Shown here: piece after piece, positions 52,971 through 60,825 of the stretch
How the letters are laid out: each line of letters starts with the position of its first letter
Numbering within the stretch: the first letter of the stretch is position 1
NCBI RefSeq assembly: GCF_028737215.1
Contig: NZ_JAQZAM010000010.1
Coordinates: forward strand, 186,001-250,000
Origin: Actinomycetospora chibensis
Lineage (GTDB): Bacteria > Actinomycetota > Actinomycetes > Mycobacteriales > Pseudonocardiaceae
DNA length: 64,000 nt
Direction: 5' to 3'
Notes under the pieces: model-generated
Seen by the model: only the letters and a program-made list of their open reading frames with translations
Told to the model about the DNA's origin: nothing
The model's database searches: none
Made by a program: the position numbers and the translations under genes

Positions 52971-53660
52971 CTAGCGGCCCAGTGCGCTCGCGCCGCCGGC
53001 GCCGGCCGTACGGCCGACCACCGCGCCGCGCGTGGCGTCGAGGTGCTCGCGCAGCCGCAGCACGGCCTCGCCGGCGACACCCCGGCCGAGCGCGTCGACG
53101 ATCGCCTCGTGCTGGGCGAGGATCTCGTTCGGCCGGTGGGGGCCGCGGTCCAGCGAGCCGAGGTTCATGCGCAGCTGCCGGTCGCGCAGCGAGGCGTAGA
53201 GCTCGAGCAGGATCATGTTGCGGGCGCTCTCGACGAGCGTGATGTGGAAGCGCCGATCGGCCTCGGCGAAGGCCGGCTCGTCCTCGGCCGCCAGCGCCGC
53301 GCGCTGGATGTCGAGCACCTCGTTCAGGGAGTGGGCCACCACGGAGCGGTCGGCCTCCGGCGACGCGCAGAGCTTGGTCAGCGCGTGGCCCTCGACGAGC
53401 TCCCGGGCCTCGAGCACCGCCTCGACCTCGCTGGGGGACACCGCCACCACCAGCGCGCCGCGCTTCGGGAACAGCCGCAGCAGGCCTTCGGCCTCCAGCC
53501 GCAGGAACGCCTCCCGCACCGGGGTACGGCTCATCGCGAGCGCATCGGCGACCTGACCCTCGGTGATGAGATCACCACCCGGGAGCGACCCGTCGAGGAT
53601 GCGGGCCTTCGTGTCGCGGTACGCCCGCTCCTTCGCCGACATCCCGCCGGTCGCCGTCAC
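52971..53660 (-). CDS. GntR-family (FadR/FCD) regulator
   Basis: A 229-residue repressor. The winged helix is at about 8-75 (YRDTKARILDGSLPGGDLITEGQVADALAMSRTPVREAFLRLE). The FCD ligand domain runs from 80 to 215, with DRRFHITLVES and HEAIVDAL supplying typical metal/ligand His residues. GTG 53660 is drawn; ATG 53642 (MSAKER) is an equally good start. It lies immediately upstream of, and on the same strand as, the dehydratase operon, so it is a plausible regulator. A palindrome is found just upstream. Confidence 0.9.
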   Translation of the reverse strand: MTATGGMSAKERAYRDTKARILDGSLPGGDLITEGQVADALAMSRTPVREAFLRLEAEGLLRLFPKRGALVVAVSPSEVEAVLEARELVEGHALTKLCASPEADRSVVAHSLNEVLDIQRAALAAEDEPAFAEADRRFHITLVESARNMILLELYASLRDRQLRMNLGSLDRGPHRPNEILAQHEAIVDALGRGVAGEAVLRLREHLDATRGAVVGRTAGAGGASALGR

Positions 53661-53709
53661 CGCACCGCCCTTGCCCTCGGAGTCGCGGTGACCCTACTCT
53701 CATCTCATC

Positions 53710-53731
53710 GATGCATCTTGTATGCATCCAA
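53710..53731. promoter_or_regulatory. Likely GntR operator
   Basis: GATGCAT-CTTGT-ATGCATC (53710-53728) is a perfect 7-bp inverted repeat, and TTGTATGCATCCAA (53718-53731) is a near-palindrome of the kind bound by FadR-subfamily GntR proteins. It lies 50 to 70 bases upstream of the GntR start and about 40 bases before the divergent LuxR-type gene. The AT-rich composition stands out from its surroundings. Confidence 0.6.
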
Positions 53732-53773
53732 CCGATCGGGGGCTCCGCGTAGCTGCCGGCCGGGAGCGGTGTC

Positions 53774-55267
53774 GTGAGGACCGTCGCCGAGGACTCAGGG
53801 AGGCCACCGGTGGTCGTACCGGCACCGTCCAGCGTCGTCACCGCCTCCCCCTCACCGGCTGCCACGCCGGACCCGCTGCTGCGGCGCATCGCCGACCACC
53901 TGGGCACCCTCACCGGGGGTGACGGCTGGGTCGTGCGCGTCGACGAGGCCACCGGCACCTGGACTGTGCTCGCCGGGCCGGACGCCGAGGGCGTCGCCGT
54001 GCCCGCGAGCGTCGTCGAGGAGCTCGTCGCGAGCTGCGACCCGGTGCTTCTCGACGCCCCGGGCGAGCCGGGCGTGCTCGCCGTCCCCGTCCGTCGCGGT
54101 CCGCGGGTCGTCGGCGCCTGCGTCGTCACCGCCGGGCGCGGCGGCTTCTCCCCCGCCGACCTCCACCTCGCCGAGCTGTTCGCCGACTACGCCGCCCTCG
54201 CGCTCGCCGACGGCGGCGTCCTCGCCGGGCGCACCCTCGAGCAGGCCGTCCGCGAGGAGCTCGCGTGGGTCGAGGCCCGCGGCACCACGCGCGCCGACCT
54301 CATGACCGTCGGCGCCGGGACCGTCGCCGACGACGTGGCCGACGAGGTCTTCCGCATGGTGCAGGAGGCCCTGCTCAATGTCGCGGTCCACGCCGACGCC
54401 GCGTGCGTGCGGGTCGGCCTGCTGCACGGCCCGGGCACCCTCACCGTGCTGGTCGAGGACGACGGGCGCGGGTTCGACGCGGGCGCCCAGTCACGCCGGC
54501 GCGTCGCGGCCACCGGGGCGCAGCTCGGGCTGCGGGCGATGGCCGCGCGGGCGCGTCGGCTCGACGGCGAGCTCGAGATCGACAGCGCGCCGGGACGCGG
54601 TGCCCGCCTGCGGCTCACCGTGCCCTGCACCGCGGGCCCGGTGCCCGCCCCCGGCCGAACGCGCACCGGCGTCGTGGTCGCCGCGCGGCGCCCCGTCGTG
54701 CGGGCGGGCGTCGTCCGACTGCTGCAGCTCGGCGCGCCCGGGCTGGGCATGGTCTCCGAGGTCTCGCCCACCGGCAGCGCCCACGACCTCGCCGGCGCCT
54801 GCCGCCTGCTCGGCCCCGACGTGCTGGTCGTCGAGCACGACCTGCTGGGCGACGACCTCGTCGCCCAGCTCGACGGCCTCGCCGCCCTGCCCGATCCCCC
54901 GGCCGTGGTCCTGCTCGCCGACGACTGTCCCGACGACCGGCTTCGTGCCGCCGTCGCCGCCGGCGTGAAGGGCTGCGTCGACCCGGATGCGGGCGCCGAA
55001 CGTCTCGTCGCCGTCGTCACGGCCGCCGGGCGCGGCGAGAGTCTGCTGGCCGACGACCAGCTCGGTCGTCTCGCCGCCCCGCCCCGCCCGGCCACCGGCA
55101 TCACGCCCCGCGAGACCGAGGTGCGACGCCTCGTCGCCCGCGGGCTCACCGACCGCCAGATCGCCCGGGCCCTGGCCATCTCCGCCAAGACCGTCGAGAA
55201 GCACGTCGGGTCCCTGCTGCGCAAGACCGGCACGCACAACCGGACGATGCTCGCGCGTCTCGGCTGA
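53774..55267 (+). CDS. GAF/HATPase/pseudo-receiver/LuxR fusion regulator
   Basis: A 497-residue fusion. Residues 35-145 look like a GAF sensor. Residues 185-285 form a NarL-class HATPase domain with VQEALLNVAVHAD and VEDDGRGFD. Residues 299-420 form a receiver fold that lacks the acidic pocket (A303-A304 where Asp/Asp is expected) and has Glu354 in place of the phospho-acceptor Asp. Residues 440-497 are a LuxR helix-turn-helix (TPRETEVRRLVARG, SAKTVEKHVGSLLRKTG). No DHp helix with a phospho-accepting His is seen between GAF and ATPase. It is thus a histidine kinase and response regulator joined in one chain and apparently not signalling by normal phosphotransfer. GTG start. Confidence 0.82.
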   Translation: MRTVAEDSGRPPVVVPAPSSVVTASPSPAATPDPLLRRIADHLGTLTGGDGWVVRVDEATGTWTVLAGPDAEGVAVPASVVEELVASCDPVLLDAPGEPGVLAVPVRRGPRVVGACVVTAGRGGFSPADLHLAELFADYAALALADGGVLAGRTLEQAVREELAWVEARGTTRADLMTVGAGTVADDVADEVFRMVQEALLNVAVHADAACVRVGLLHGPGTLTVLVEDDGRGFDAGAQSRRRVAATGAQLGLRAMAARARRLDGELEIDSAPGRGARLRLTVPCTAGPVPAPGRTRTGVVVAARRPVVRAGVVRLLQLGAPGLGMVSEVSPTGSAHDLAGACRLLGPDVLVVEHDLLGDDLVAQLDGLAALPDPPAVVLLADDCPDDRLRAAVAAGVKGCVDPDAGAERLVAVVTAAGRGESLLADDQLGRLAAPPRPATGITPRETEVRRLVARGLTDRQIARALAISAKTVEKHVGSLLRKTGTHNRTMLARLG

Positions 55268-55274
55268 CGGGCGG

Positions 55275-56264
55275 TCAGCCGACCCCGAGCTGGGCGCGGG
55301 CGATCCCGGTGAGCGCCGAGAAGCCCCCGACGGGCCGGAACGACTCGGCGGCCACGGTGAGCGCGAGGTACTCGTCGTCGGTCAGCGTGATCTCCGCGGC
55401 CGCGCAGTTGCTCTCGAGCTGGGCGACGCTGGACGCGCCGGGGATGGCGACGACCACCGGGTGGTGGATGGTCCAGGCCAGCGCGACCTGCGACGGCGTC
55501 GCGTCGTGCGCGTCGGCGACCGCGCGCAGCGTCTCGATCAGCGGCGTGACGCGGCGCAGGCTCTCCGGCAGGAAGATCGGGTTGAGCGAGCGCACGCGGT
55601 TCGCGGGCCGGTGGTCGGCGTCGAACTTGCCGGAGAGCAGACCCTGGGCGAGCGGGCTGTAGGCGAGGATCGCGCGCCCGGCGGTGCGGGCGTAGGGCAG
55701 CAGCTCCTTGTCCGGCTCCCGGGAGACGAGGCTGTACTGCACCTGGTTGGAGATCACCTGGGTGCCCAGCGCGGTCTCGGCGCCCTGCCAGCGGTCGAGC
55801 GAGTAGTTGCTGACGCCGACCTCGTCGACGACGCCCGCGGCCTGCAGGGTGCGCATGCCGGCCATGGTCGTGCCGTCGCCGATCAGCGGGTTCGGCTGGT
55901 GGACCTGGTAGAGGTCGAGCTTGCGGCGCAGCCGGGCGGCGCTGGACGTGCCGCGCTGGACGACGACCTGGTCGACGGGCAGCACCGGGAAGATCTTCGA
56001 CGCGACCACCGTGGTCTGCGGGTCGGCGTCGGCGCGGTCCAGGGCGTCGCCGAGGATGCGCTCGCTGCGCCCGAGGCCGTAGACCTCGGCGGTGTCGAAC
56101 ACCGTGACGCCGAGATCGAGGGCGCGCGCCACGATCTTCGCGGCCTCGCTGTCGGGGCCGGCGGCGTAGTCCTGCCCGTATCCCCACTCGCGGGAACCGA
56201 ACTGCCACGTGCCCAGCCCGATGGCCGACCACTTCTTCGCCGTGGGGAGATCGAGGTAGCGCAT
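55275..56264 (-). CDS. Aldo/keto reductase
   Basis: A 329-residue NADPH-dependent oxidoreductase with a TIM barrel. Catalytic residues follow the family: Asp in VFDTAEVYG with its Tyr, Lys in VASKIF and His in LDLYQVHQPNP. Later blocks VGVSNYSLDRW, YSLVSREPDKELLPYA and AYSPLAQGLLSGKF match the AKR group of potassium-channel-beta/YghZ-like enzymes. GLGTWQFGSREWGYG opens the barrel. Substrate unknown. ATG at 56262-56264. It lies downstream of the GT9 gene on the same strand with a 9-base gap. Confidence 0.93.
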   Translation of the reverse strand: MRYLDLPTAKKWSAIGLGTWQFGSREWGYGQDYAAGPDSEAAKIVARALDLGVTVFDTAEVYGLGRSERILGDALDRADADPQTTVVASKIFPVLPVDQVVVQRGTSSAARLRRKLDLYQVHQPNPLIGDGTTMAGMRTLQAAGVVDEVGVSNYSLDRWQGAETALGTQVISNQVQYSLVSREPDKELLPYARTAGRAILAYSPLAQGLLSGKFDADHRPANRVRSLNPIFLPESLRRVTPLIETLRAVADAHDATPSQVALAWTIHHPVVVAIPGASSVAQLESNCAAAEITLTDDEYLALTVAAESFRPVGGFSALTGIARAQLGVG

Positions 56265-56273
56265 GTCCCCGTT

Positions 56274-57260
56274 CTACCCGTCGGCGACCACGGCCCCGCG
56301 CACACGGTCGACGGTGAGATCGAGCAGACAGGCGGGCTCGGGCGCGAGCGGGCAGGCGGCCTCCCACCAGCAGACCTGCTCGGTGATGGCCGTCGGCATG
56401 CGGTGCGGGCACTCCGGGAGGCCCTGGAGGTTGGTGCCCTCCTCCAGGCCGTAGCGCGTCGCGGCCGTCGGGCCGAAGAGCGCGACCGTGCGGGCGCCGA
56501 CCGCCGCGGCCAGGCGCACCGGGCCGGTGTCGGGGCCGACGACGACCCCGCCGGCCTCGGCGACGGCGGCGAACTGGGCGGCGAGGCCGCGGAGGTCGGT
56601 CGGGGGGAGCTGCTCGGCGCCGTCGACGGGGCCGATCGAGAGGACGGGGCCGGGGAGGGAGTGCGCGAGCTCGGCCCACCGACGGGCGGGCCAGCGCTTG
56701 ACCGCCATGCCGGCGTCGGGGACGAGGACGGTGGGTGTCGGGTGAGCGGGTGGACTTCCTGACGCTGAGTGCCAGCGTGGCCCCCACGCTGACGTGAGCG
56801 CGTGCCGTCCGGCGGCGAGCTCGGCGGGGTCGAGGACGACGCGGGGCGGGCGGATCGTGGCGGCGATGACGCCCTCGGCGGCGAGGATCCGCTGGTAGCG
56901 CTCGCCCACCAGCTCGTCGGCGGGCGGGCGGCGCCAGAGATTGCTCACCGCCCGGGTGCCGCGGGCGGCGGCGTCCGCGTCCACGAGGTCGCCGATGCCG
57001 TCGAAGCGCGTGGTCGTGACCGTGAGGTCGGGCACGAGGTCGGCGAGCGCCGCCTCCACCGCGGCGCGCTCGTCGTGCTTCTCGGCGGTGCGGACCGCGC
57101 CCACGGCAGGGTCGCGCGCGAGCAGCGGGGCGCCGGGGGCGTGGGTCAGGACGGCGAGCTCGGCGTCCGGGTGCGCCTCGGCCAAGGCGTGCACGCTCGG
57201 CAGCACCATGATCAGGTCGCCGAGCCCGCCGAGGAGGTCGATCACGAGGACGCGGCGCAC
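56274..57260 (-). CDS. GT9 glycosyltransferase (heptosyltransferase-like) with in-frame palindrome
   Basis: A 328-residue GT-B enzyme of family 9. The N-terminal domain starts RRVLVIDLLGGLGDLIMVLPSVHALAEAHP. The donor domain has VLVPDAGMAVKRWP, GGVVVGPDTGPVRLAAAVGARTVALFGPT and a Cys-rich end with CPHR and CWWEAACPL. Between LAAGRHAL and the PTVLVPD block lies the peptide TSAWGPRWHSASGS, encoded entirely by the palindrome at 56756-56797. This looks like an insertion that kept the frame. GTG start sharing one base with the upstream stop (TAGTG). Family 9 enzymes usually transfer heptose to lipid acceptors; this organism should lack LPS. Confidence 0.85.
   Translation of the reverse strand: MRRVLVIDLLGGLGDLIMVLPSVHALAEAHPDAELAVLTHAPGAPLLARDPAVGAVRTAEKHDERAAVEAALADLVPDLTVTTTRFDGIGDLVDADAAARGTRAVSNLWRRPPADELVGERYQRILAAEGVIAATIRPPRVVLDPAELAAGRHALTSAWGPRWHSASGSPPAHPTPTVLVPDAGMAVKRWPARRWAELAHSLPGPVLSIGPVDGAEQLPPTDLRGLAAQFAAVAEAGGVVVGPDTGPVRLAAAVGARTVALFGPTAATRYGLEEGTNLQGLPECPHRMPTAITEQVCWWEAACPLAPEPACLLDLTVDRVRGAVVADG
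56756..56797. repeat. Palindromic repeat inserted in the GT9 reading frame (family D-like)
   Basis: CAGCGTGG and CCACGCTG (56773-56780 and 56784-56791 on the plus strand) form an 8-bp stem around CCC. The left flank TCCTGACGCTGAGTGCCAGC resembles the intergenic repeat at 831-868. On the minus strand it is translated as about 14 residues without a stop and without shifting the frame. The encoded Trp/Ser/Arg-rich peptide does not look like GT9 sequence. Confidence 0.55.
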
Positions 57261-58399
57261 TAGGGGAGCACCGCCCGGTAGGTGGCCACGTGCGACGCGG
57301 CGAGCCGGTCCCAGTCGCGGCCGCGGACGAGACGGTGCCCAGCGGCCGCGACCCGCGCGCGCAGGTCGTCGTCGCCGAACAGGCGGCGCAGCCCGTCGAG
57401 CAGGACGTCGGCGTCGCGCACCTGCGGGGCGATCACCACGGTCCCGCCGTCGACGAGGTCGGGGTCCGCGGGGGCGTCGGGACGGCGGGTGATCAGCGTC
57501 GGGAGCCCGTGATCCAGCGCGGCCAGCAGCGCGCCGCTCTTGAGGGTGGCCCCTGCGGTGAACGGGAAGGCCGCGGCGTCCGCGGACTGCAGCGCGGCCG
57601 AGACCTCGCCGGCGGGGCGGTGGCCGGTGATCGTCACGCGGTCGGTCGCGCCCGCCCCGGCGATGTGCGCGGTCAGCTCGTCGCGGAACGCCGCGGCCTC
57701 GTCCTCCGGCAGGGCGAGCGAGGTGAACCCGCCGAGCACCAGCAGGTGCAGCCGCGGGCGCTCGGCCGCCAGGCGCGCGACGGCGTCGACGAGGTAGCGC
57801 AGGCCCTTCACCGGGTGCACGAAGCCGAAGAAGACGACGAGCTCGGCGTCCGCGGGCACGCCGAGGGCGCGCCGGGTGGTGGCCCGGTCGGGGGCGTCCG
57901 GGTCGACCTCGACGTTCGGCAGCAGCGGGGCACGGCCGGCCTCGACGCCGAGACGGTCCCGCAGGGTCGCGGCGTGCTCGCCGTTGGTGGTGAGCACCGC
58001 CGCGCTGCGCGGGACGAGGCGCCCGGTCTCCCGGTCGGCGAGGCGACGGCGCTCGAGGAACGACCACACGCCGTCGGGCACCCGGGGCGCCCAGGACCAC
58101 CAGCCGTACTCGTGCAGCGTCGTCACCAGCGGCATCCCCGCGAGGTCGCCGAGCAGGCCCGGTGCGCCGGAGAATCCGAACGCCGAGGGCGCGAACTGCA
58201 CGTGCGCGACGTCCGCGCCGCTCGCGCGCAGCGAGCGCGCCGCGCGCAGCAGCCCGCGCGCCCCCGGGTCCACGGGCACGTCGACGACGTCCACGCCGTG
58301 GCGGTCGAGGGCCTCGGCGAGGTGGACGGTGTAGTCGGCGACGCCGTCGTGCGCGGGGTCGGCGCGCCCGTGGACGAGCGCGACGCGGAGGTCAGCCAC
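57260..58399 (-). CDS. GT4-family glycosyltransferase
   Basis: A 379-residue GT-B enzyme. The N-terminal acceptor domain contains VALVHGRADPAHDGVADYTVHLAEAL and HVQFAPSAFGFSG. The donor domain follows VVFFGFVHPVKGLRYLVDAV, LLVLGGFTSLALPEDE, VTITGHRPAGEVSAALQSADAAAFPF and SGALLAALDHGLPTLITRR. It lies between two other cluster genes, overlapping the GT9 start by one base. Donor and acceptor are unknown; the pairing suggests it works on the same cell-surface glycan. GTG start at 58397-58399. Confidence 0.86.
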   Translation of the reverse strand: MADLRVALVHGRADPAHDGVADYTVHLAEALDRHGVDVVDVPVDPGARGLLRAARSLRASGADVAHVQFAPSAFGFSGAPGLLGDLAGMPLVTTLHEYGWWSWAPRVPDGVWSFLERRRLADRETGRLVPRSAAVLTTNGEHAATLRDRLGVEAGRAPLLPNVEVDPDAPDRATTRRALGVPADAELVVFFGFVHPVKGLRYLVDAVARLAAERPRLHLLVLGGFTSLALPEDEAAAFRDELTAHIAGAGATDRVTITGHRPAGEVSAALQSADAAAFPFTAGATLKSGALLAALDHGLPTLITRRPDAPADPDLVDGGTVVIAPQVRDADVLLDGLRRLFGDDDLRARVAAAGHRLVRGRDWDRLAASHVATYRAVLP

Positions 58400-58430
58400 C
58401 CGCCGTCGGTACCCGATCCCGGCCACTCGC

Positions 58431-58490
58431 TCACCAGGAGCCTCACCAGAAGCCTCACCAGAAGCCTCACCAGAAGCCTCACCAGAAGCC
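58431..58490. repeat. 12-bp tandem repeat, five units
   Basis: TCACCAGAAGCC is repeated four times exactly from 58443 to 58490, preceded by a fifth unit with one change (TCACCAGGAGCC, 58431-58442). Read on the minus strand each unit is GGCTTCTGGTGA, which is Gly-Phe-Trp-stop in the frame of the disrupted gene at 58479-58839. The repeat therefore multiplies that gene's stop codon in the gap before the GT4 gene. Confidence 0.85.
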
Positions 58491-58839
58491 GAGGCGTATC
58501 CCCACCGGCCGGAACGGGTCGGGCGGGTGCTCCCGCTCGGTGAACGCCACCTCGAACCAGGTGTCGCCGTACTCCTCGGGCGCGGCGTCGAGGGTGAACA
58601 CGAACCGCAGGACGACGTCGCCGCCGCCGGGCTCGAACGCCGCGGGGACCTCGAGCGTGACCAGCTCGAAGCTCCCCGCTCCGGCGCGAACCCGGCGTGC
58701 AGCCGGCCCCGCAGGAACCCGAGCGCCCGCTCGGTCAGGTCCGGTCCGCGGGCGAGCGCCCGCTGCGCCAGCGCGTCGCGGGAGGCGTCGGCGAAGACGA
58801 GGACCTCGACGCCGCCAGGTGTCTCGGACCCGCGCTCAC
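58479..58839 (-). pseudogene. Frameshifted small gene of unknown function
   Basis: Coding signal continues through this gap but in changing frames. A GTG (58837-58839) overlaps the upstream stop in the usual GTGA way. The sequence then reads VEVLVFADASRDALAQRALARG and LGFLRGRLHAGFAPE in a second frame, and near 58685 continues as SFELVTLEVPAAFEPGGG and GDTWFEVAFTEREHPPDPF in a third, ending RLGFW-stop. One or two small indels would restore a protein of about 118 residues. It is either a decayed gene or a sequence error in GC-rich DNA. The product family is not recognised. Confidence 0.6.
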
Positions 58840-59708
58840 TCCTCGGCGGGCACGTAGATCGAGCAGGCGTCGAACACGGCCTCGCGCACCGGGTCGTCGT
58901 CACAGTCGCGCGCAGGGCGCAGGACGGCGTCCCCCGCGAGCAGGCGCGCGAAGGCGTCGGCGACCTCGCGCAGGTAGGCGCCCTCGGCGACCGCGCGGCC
59001 GAAGTGCGCCATGAGGACGAGGTGGACGTCGAGCTCCGCCAGCCGGGCGGTGGACGCGGCGAACGCGGGGAGGTCGGCCTCCGGGGCCTGGGCGTAGGCC
59101 GGCCCGGTGTTGACCGTGTCGCCGCCGAACAGCAGGCCGGCCCGCTCGTCGAGGAAGCAGACGGAGTCCGGGCTGTGGCCCGGGGTGTGCAGCACGCGCA
59201 GCTCCCGACCGCCCAGGTCGACGACGTCCCCCTCGGCGAGGAGGTCGGGGGTGGGCGCCGGTCCGGGCGCCCACGTGGTCTCGTCGACGCCGGGCGGCAG
59301 CGGGCGTGGGTCGGAGTCGGCGGAGAGCAGGTGGAAGAAGTCGCGGTCGAGCGACCGGTAGGCGTCGGCGGCGGCGAGCATCCGGCGGGTGTGGGCGAGG
59401 TAGCGGCGCCGCTCCGCCGCGCTCGCGCCCGCCGTCAGCTCGGCGACCCCCGCCGCGTGGATCGCGACGCGGGAGAACTCGGCGTCGCCGCCGACGTGGT
59501 CGAGGTGGGCGTGGGTGTGCACGACGTCGACGGGCCGGTCGGTGAGGCCCTCGACCACCGGGCGGATCGGGGCGATCCCGAGCCCGCTGTCGACGAGCAC
59601 CGCGCGGTCGCGCCCGGCGACGAGCCACGAGTTGACGTGGCCGGGCTCGGCGACCAGCCAGACGTCGCGGGCGACGGGCCGGGTGTGGAACCAGCGCGAC
59701 CAGCTCAC
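58836..59708 (-). CDS. Metallo-beta-lactamase-fold hydrolase
   Basis: A 290-residue MBL-fold protein. The zinc motif HTHAHLDH is at residues 64-71, followed by LHTPGHSPDSVC (third His region), FGGDTVN (bridging Asp) and a final LMAHFGRA. These are the ligands of glyoxalase II/lactonase-like enzymes. No signal peptide. Substrate unknown. It starts with GTG at 59706-59708, divergent from the second GT9 gene, and its stop overlaps the GTG of the disrupted gene. Confidence 0.9.
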   Translation of the reverse strand: MSWSRWFHTRPVARDVWLVAEPGHVNSWLVAGRDRAVLVDSGLGIAPIRPVVEGLTDRPVDVVHTHAHLDHVGGDAEFSRVAIHAAGVAELTAGASAAERRRYLAHTRRMLAAADAYRSLDRDFFHLLSADSDPRPLPPGVDETTWAPGPAPTPDLLAEGDVVDLGGRELRVLHTPGHSPDSVCFLDERAGLLFGGDTVNTGPAYAQAPEADLPAFAASTARLAELDVHLVLMAHFGRAVAEGAYLREVADAFARLLAGDAVLRPARDCDDDPVREAVFDACSIYVPAEE

Positions 59709-59820
59709 GGGGTGAGCCTGCCAGCACCTTCGGGTACTCGTCGCCGTGCCCGACCTCCCCGCCGACCTCCGGCACCCCGCCGCGCACCGACCCGGGCACG
59801 GCGACCCCGAGTGGTCCGCG

Positions 59821-60825
59821 ATGCGCCGCATCCTCGTCGTGCGTCCCGACAACGTCGGCGACGTCCTCATGACCGGACCCGTGTTCCGGGCGCTGCGCGC
59901 CGTGGCACCGCACGCGTCGCTCGACCTCCTCGCCTCCCCCGGCGGCACGGCGGCCGCCGCCCTGCTCCCCGAGGTCGACGACGTCGTCACCGCCTCGGTG
60001 TCCTGGCAGCAGCTCGACCTCGTCCCGGGCGCCGACCCGGACGCCGACCTCGTCGAGGAGCTCACCGCCCGCGACCACGACGCCGCGATCGTGCTCACGT
60101 CGTTCTCGCAGTCGCCGTGGCCGGCCGCCGAGCTCGCCCGCCGCGCCGGCATCGGTGTCCGGGTGGGCACGTCGAAGGAGTTCGGTGGCGCCCTGCTGAC
60201 CCACTGGGTGCCGGCCCCGCCCGACGAGGTGCACCAGGTCGACCGCATGCTCGGCCTGCTCGCCGCCGTGGGCGTGCCGTCGCAGGGGCACACGCTGCAC
60301 GCCCGCGTCCCCCTCGACACCCACGTCCCCGCCGCGCTCGACCTCGCCCGCTACGCCGTCGTCGCGCCCGGCGCGAGCTGCCCGTCGCGACGCTGGCCCG
60401 CCGAGCGGTTCGCCGCCGTCGTCCGGGGACTCGCCGACGACGGGCTGACGGTCGCGGTGACGGGCACCGAGCGCGAGGCGGAGCTCGTCGCGGCGGTCGC
60501 CGGCGACGTGGGACTGCCGGTCACGGGCCTGGAGCTCGGCGACCTGGCGGCGGTGCTCGCCGACGCCGAGGTCGTCGTCGCCAACAACTCCGGCGGCGTG
60601 CACCTCGCCGACGCCGTCGGCGCCCCGGTGGTCGAGCTGTTCGCCGGCACCGAGACCGTCGACCAGTACCGGCCGCGGTCCACCCGCGCCGAGGTGCTCA
60701 CGCGTCCCGTCTCCTGCAGCCCGTGCCGCCAGCTCGTGTGCCCGTTCGACCAGGAGTGCCTGGAGATCGGCCCCGACGAGGTGCTCGCGGCGTCCCGACG
60801 GCTGCGTCGCGTGGGCGTGGCGTGA
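59821..60825 (+). CDS. GT9 glycosyltransferase (heptosyltransferase-like)
   Basis: A 334-residue family 9 enzyme. It opens MRRILVVRPDNVGDVLMTGPVFRAL, the typical start of ADP-heptose transferases, and carries VAPGASCPSRRWP, VVVANNSGGVHLADAVGAPVVELFAGTE and a C-terminal Cys set CSPCRQLVCPFDQEC. ATG 59821 is chosen because it matches the family start; an in-frame GTG at 59746 would add 25 unconserved residues. The stop shares one base with the next ATG (TGATG). Similar enzymes in actinobacteria act on cell-surface or antibiotic heptoses; no heptose biosynthesis gene is in the window. Confidence 0.86.
   Translation: MRRILVVRPDNVGDVLMTGPVFRALRAVAPHASLDLLASPGGTAAAALLPEVDDVVTASVSWQQLDLVPGADPDADLVEELTARDHDAAIVLTSFSQSPWPAAELARRAGIGVRVGTSKEFGGALLTHWVPAPPDEVHQVDRMLGLLAAVGVPSQGHTLHARVPLDTHVPAALDLARYAVVAPGASCPSRRWPAERFAAVVRGLADDGLTVAVTGTEREAELVAAVAGDVGLPVTGLELGDLAAVLADAEVVVANNSGGVHLADAVGAPVVELFAGTETVDQYRPRSTRAEVLTRPVSCSPCRQLVCPFDQECLEIGPDEVLAASRRLRRVGVA

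Noticed and set aside
47089-53660. Bacterial microcompartment locus
   Set aside because: No BMC-domain shell proteins, phosphotransacylase or PduO/PduP genes are present within the window.
58431-58490. CRISPR array
   Set aside because: The 12-base units follow each other without spacers, so this is a simple tandem repeat. No cas genes are present.
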